Shown here one piece after another: positions 62,421 through 64,000 of a stretch of DNA of 64,000 nucleotides (positions are counted from its first letter, which is position 1; each line of letters begins with the position of its first letter). Origin of the DNA: Azolla pinnata (taxonomy: Eukaryota; Streptophyta; Polypodiopsida; Salviniales; Salviniaceae); contig JBBBWG010032418.1 of NCBI GenBank assembly GCA_037176905.1, positions 53,808 through 117,807 of the forward strand, written 5' to 3'. Below the pieces are notes generated by a model that worked only from the letters and a program-made list of their open reading frames with translations, was not told the origin of the DNA and did not search any database. The position numbers and the translations under genes were made by a program.

Positions 62421-63280
62421 CGAAGAAGCAAAGGAAAAAGACGACGACGATTTACCAATCAAGATTGTGTTTGATTATCTTAGGTATTTGGGTATGTGGT
62501 ATAGTCAGAGCTTAAGAAACGGTTTCTTATTTGATGAGATTGTACCTCAACAAATATGTGTGATAAAAGGGAAGTTGATTTGGCAATTTCCGTAAGTACG
62601 TTGTAACGAGAACATTGTCTTCTAGACAAGTTGGATTTATGTCATTTAGTATTACAACATCTTAAAAGGTTGGCCTTTCCGCGTCACAACTTTCACCACT
62701 AAAAACCTTACATTTATGACAAAAAAATGATGATGACAATGATAGTGACAATGATGATGATGATGGTGGTGATGATGATGATGACCATCATCATCATCAT
62801 CATCATCGAAGAAACCATAAGTGCGTAATTAGTGGCATAATTAGCTAGGAAACTATGAAGAAGAAGAAGAAAGAGGAACTACGACAATACTGCAGTAACT
62901 GGGCAATTAACAAGTAATTTGTTTGAATACATAACTATCGATCCAAAACATGATCTGATGCAGTGCCATCGCGTATATACACACACCATTCTAGTTTGAG
63001 ATTTCACGGCTATTAAGCCCAAATCAAAAGAATGATTAAACAGACTAATAAATCATGCTAGCTACTCGCTTAAACTCTGAACAATCAGGCCAATTTGCTC
63101 GTTGCAATTGATGCGTACGAGTTTGATCTTCGGAGAATTCTACATAATTCCATAAAAAATCCCATTTTTACGAGACACGAGACCAAAAAAAAAAGCAAGA
63201 GTAAGACATTTTTTCCGTTTTAGTTCGACAGACTTTCCACAGTTTTTTTTTTACGATCAATTGACAGTTTTTAACTGGCC
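62421..63280. other. Intergenic DNA with a GAT/ATC inverted tract
   Basis: At 62753-62807 a gatgatgatgatgg...gatgatgatgatgac run is followed directly by catcatcatcatcatcatc. The two halves are complementary and could fold back as a hairpin. Otherwise nothing was recognised. Confidence 0.6.
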
Positions 63281-63918
63281 AATTGCTGCTATTCGCCAGA
63301 TTTGGCTCGAAGCCCTTCTCGGATCAAAGAACCATATCATCTGTTTGGCACTCGAAACAAACCTTTTTTTTTCTCTTTTTTTTTTGTTGGTCTAGAGTGG
63401 GGTCTGTTCTTTTACGAACCCATAATAAACATCCATCTGCTGCGATGAACAATCTCCGACAGTTCGCTACAGAAAAACCTGTGTCTTCTCGACAACGCGT
63501 GTTATATATATAGAGATCGATCGATGGATCGATCCCCATCCCTCTCTCTCTGATCTCTATCCCCTTCCAGAGACAAGTTGCACGCGTTTTCCCTCATCAG
63601 TTCCGACGCGGTTTCTGCTCCCTTTCTAACGCTTCTTCTGCTTCTGCTTCTCTTCGATTGCTGATTCCCTTCTTCGATCCCGATCCGTACACAAGCTGAC
63701 AGGTGCCATGGCCCCCGAGTAATCATCCGATTGATGCTCTCGCCCGCGTTAAAGGAAGGAACAGGAACAAGAATAGGAACAAGAACAGGAAGAGGAAGGA
63801 AGGAAGGAAGATGCCCTGCTACTTTCATATGATCCGCGGCTTTTGAAAAGAAAAAATTCCGCAGCTCTTTGACAGAAGGCACAAGATGCTTCCATGGATC
63901 TTCATCTCCCACCACCCC

Positions 63919-63919
<1 letters not shown>
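63281..63919. other. Possible promoter or leader region of a gene beyond the right edge
   Basis: ttatatatatagag at about 63501-63514 resembles a TATA box and is followed about 30 bases later by a CT-rich initiator-like tract (63540-63560). That would suit a + strand gene starting further right; the first downstream ATG (63709) opens only MAPE then stop. On the - strand a 137-codon frame (63502-63915, ...DEDPWKHLVPSVKELRNFFF) also exists but resembles nothing I know. Neither reading is secure. Confidence 0.3.

Positions 63920-64000
<81 letters not shown>
63903..64000. repeat. (CCA)n(CAT)n trinucleotide tract, cut by the window edge
   Basis: caccacc repeats pass into an uninterrupted run of at least 25 cat/atc triplets that reaches the last base, so its full length is unknown. 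Confidence 0.95.

Noticed and set aside
63502-63915. 137-codon - strand frame near the right edge
   Set aside because: It starts in (CAT)n/(CCA)n repeat, contains simple repeat-derived segments (Pro/Val and Arg/Asp runs), and matches no family I know; kept only as a remark in the region entry.
1-64000. tRNA genes, CRISPR arrays, insertion sequences, bacterial-type operons
   Set aside because: None was recognised; the many tandem repeats lack CRISPR repeat-spacer structure, and the genes are spliced eukaryotic genes.

Overview
This window is nuclear DNA from a land plant, most likely a flowering plant. The evidence is spliced genes with GT-AG introns, T-rich introns, interstitial CCCTAAA telomere-type repeats, and proteins that resemble the plant branch of each family (plant SERINC, ALY/THO4, SAC3B, FQR1/WrbA and plant spastizin-like). 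I cannot name the species. One 100-N assembly gap lies at 20119-20218.

Layout. 1-1181 (-): 5' part of a J-domain co-chaperone running off the left edge. 1340-5413: three families of tandem repeats. 5935-9310 (+): FQR1/WrbA-type NAD(P)H:quinone oxidoreductase, 4 coding exons. 10165-11515: GGTCAA-rich array (reverse complement TTGACC, the plant W-box) with a telomere-like block inside it. 11616-14747 (+): ALY/REF mRNA-export adaptor, 5 exons. 16392-22149 (+): SERINC membrane protein, 6 exons, with the gap in its fourth intron. 24213-26687 (-): tandem array of seven U14 box C/D snoRNA copies, four clean, one slightly diverged and two decayed. 26950-30815: GA-rich leader-like repeats, a 35-bp CATGCATG minisatellite and further repeats. 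31182-51930 (+): very large spastizin/ZFYVE26-like gene, 36 exons, 2637 codons, with a possible uORF. 53595-59920 (-): SAC3B, the TREX-2 scaffold, 11 coding exons, convergent with the spastizin-like gene. 61360-64000: trinucleotide-rich DNA, ending in a (CAT)n tract cut by the window edge.

The genes do not form an operon or an obvious pathway cluster. ALY/REF and SAC3B both serve mRNA export and the U14 array serves 18S rRNA maturation, but I read their closeness as chance. The strongest non-protein signal is the U14 array. Each copy carries the two 18S-complementary elements typical of U14, boxes C and D, and a short terminal stem. The gene models were built by hand from splice sites; the summed coding lengths of all four complete multi-exon spliced models are multiples of three.
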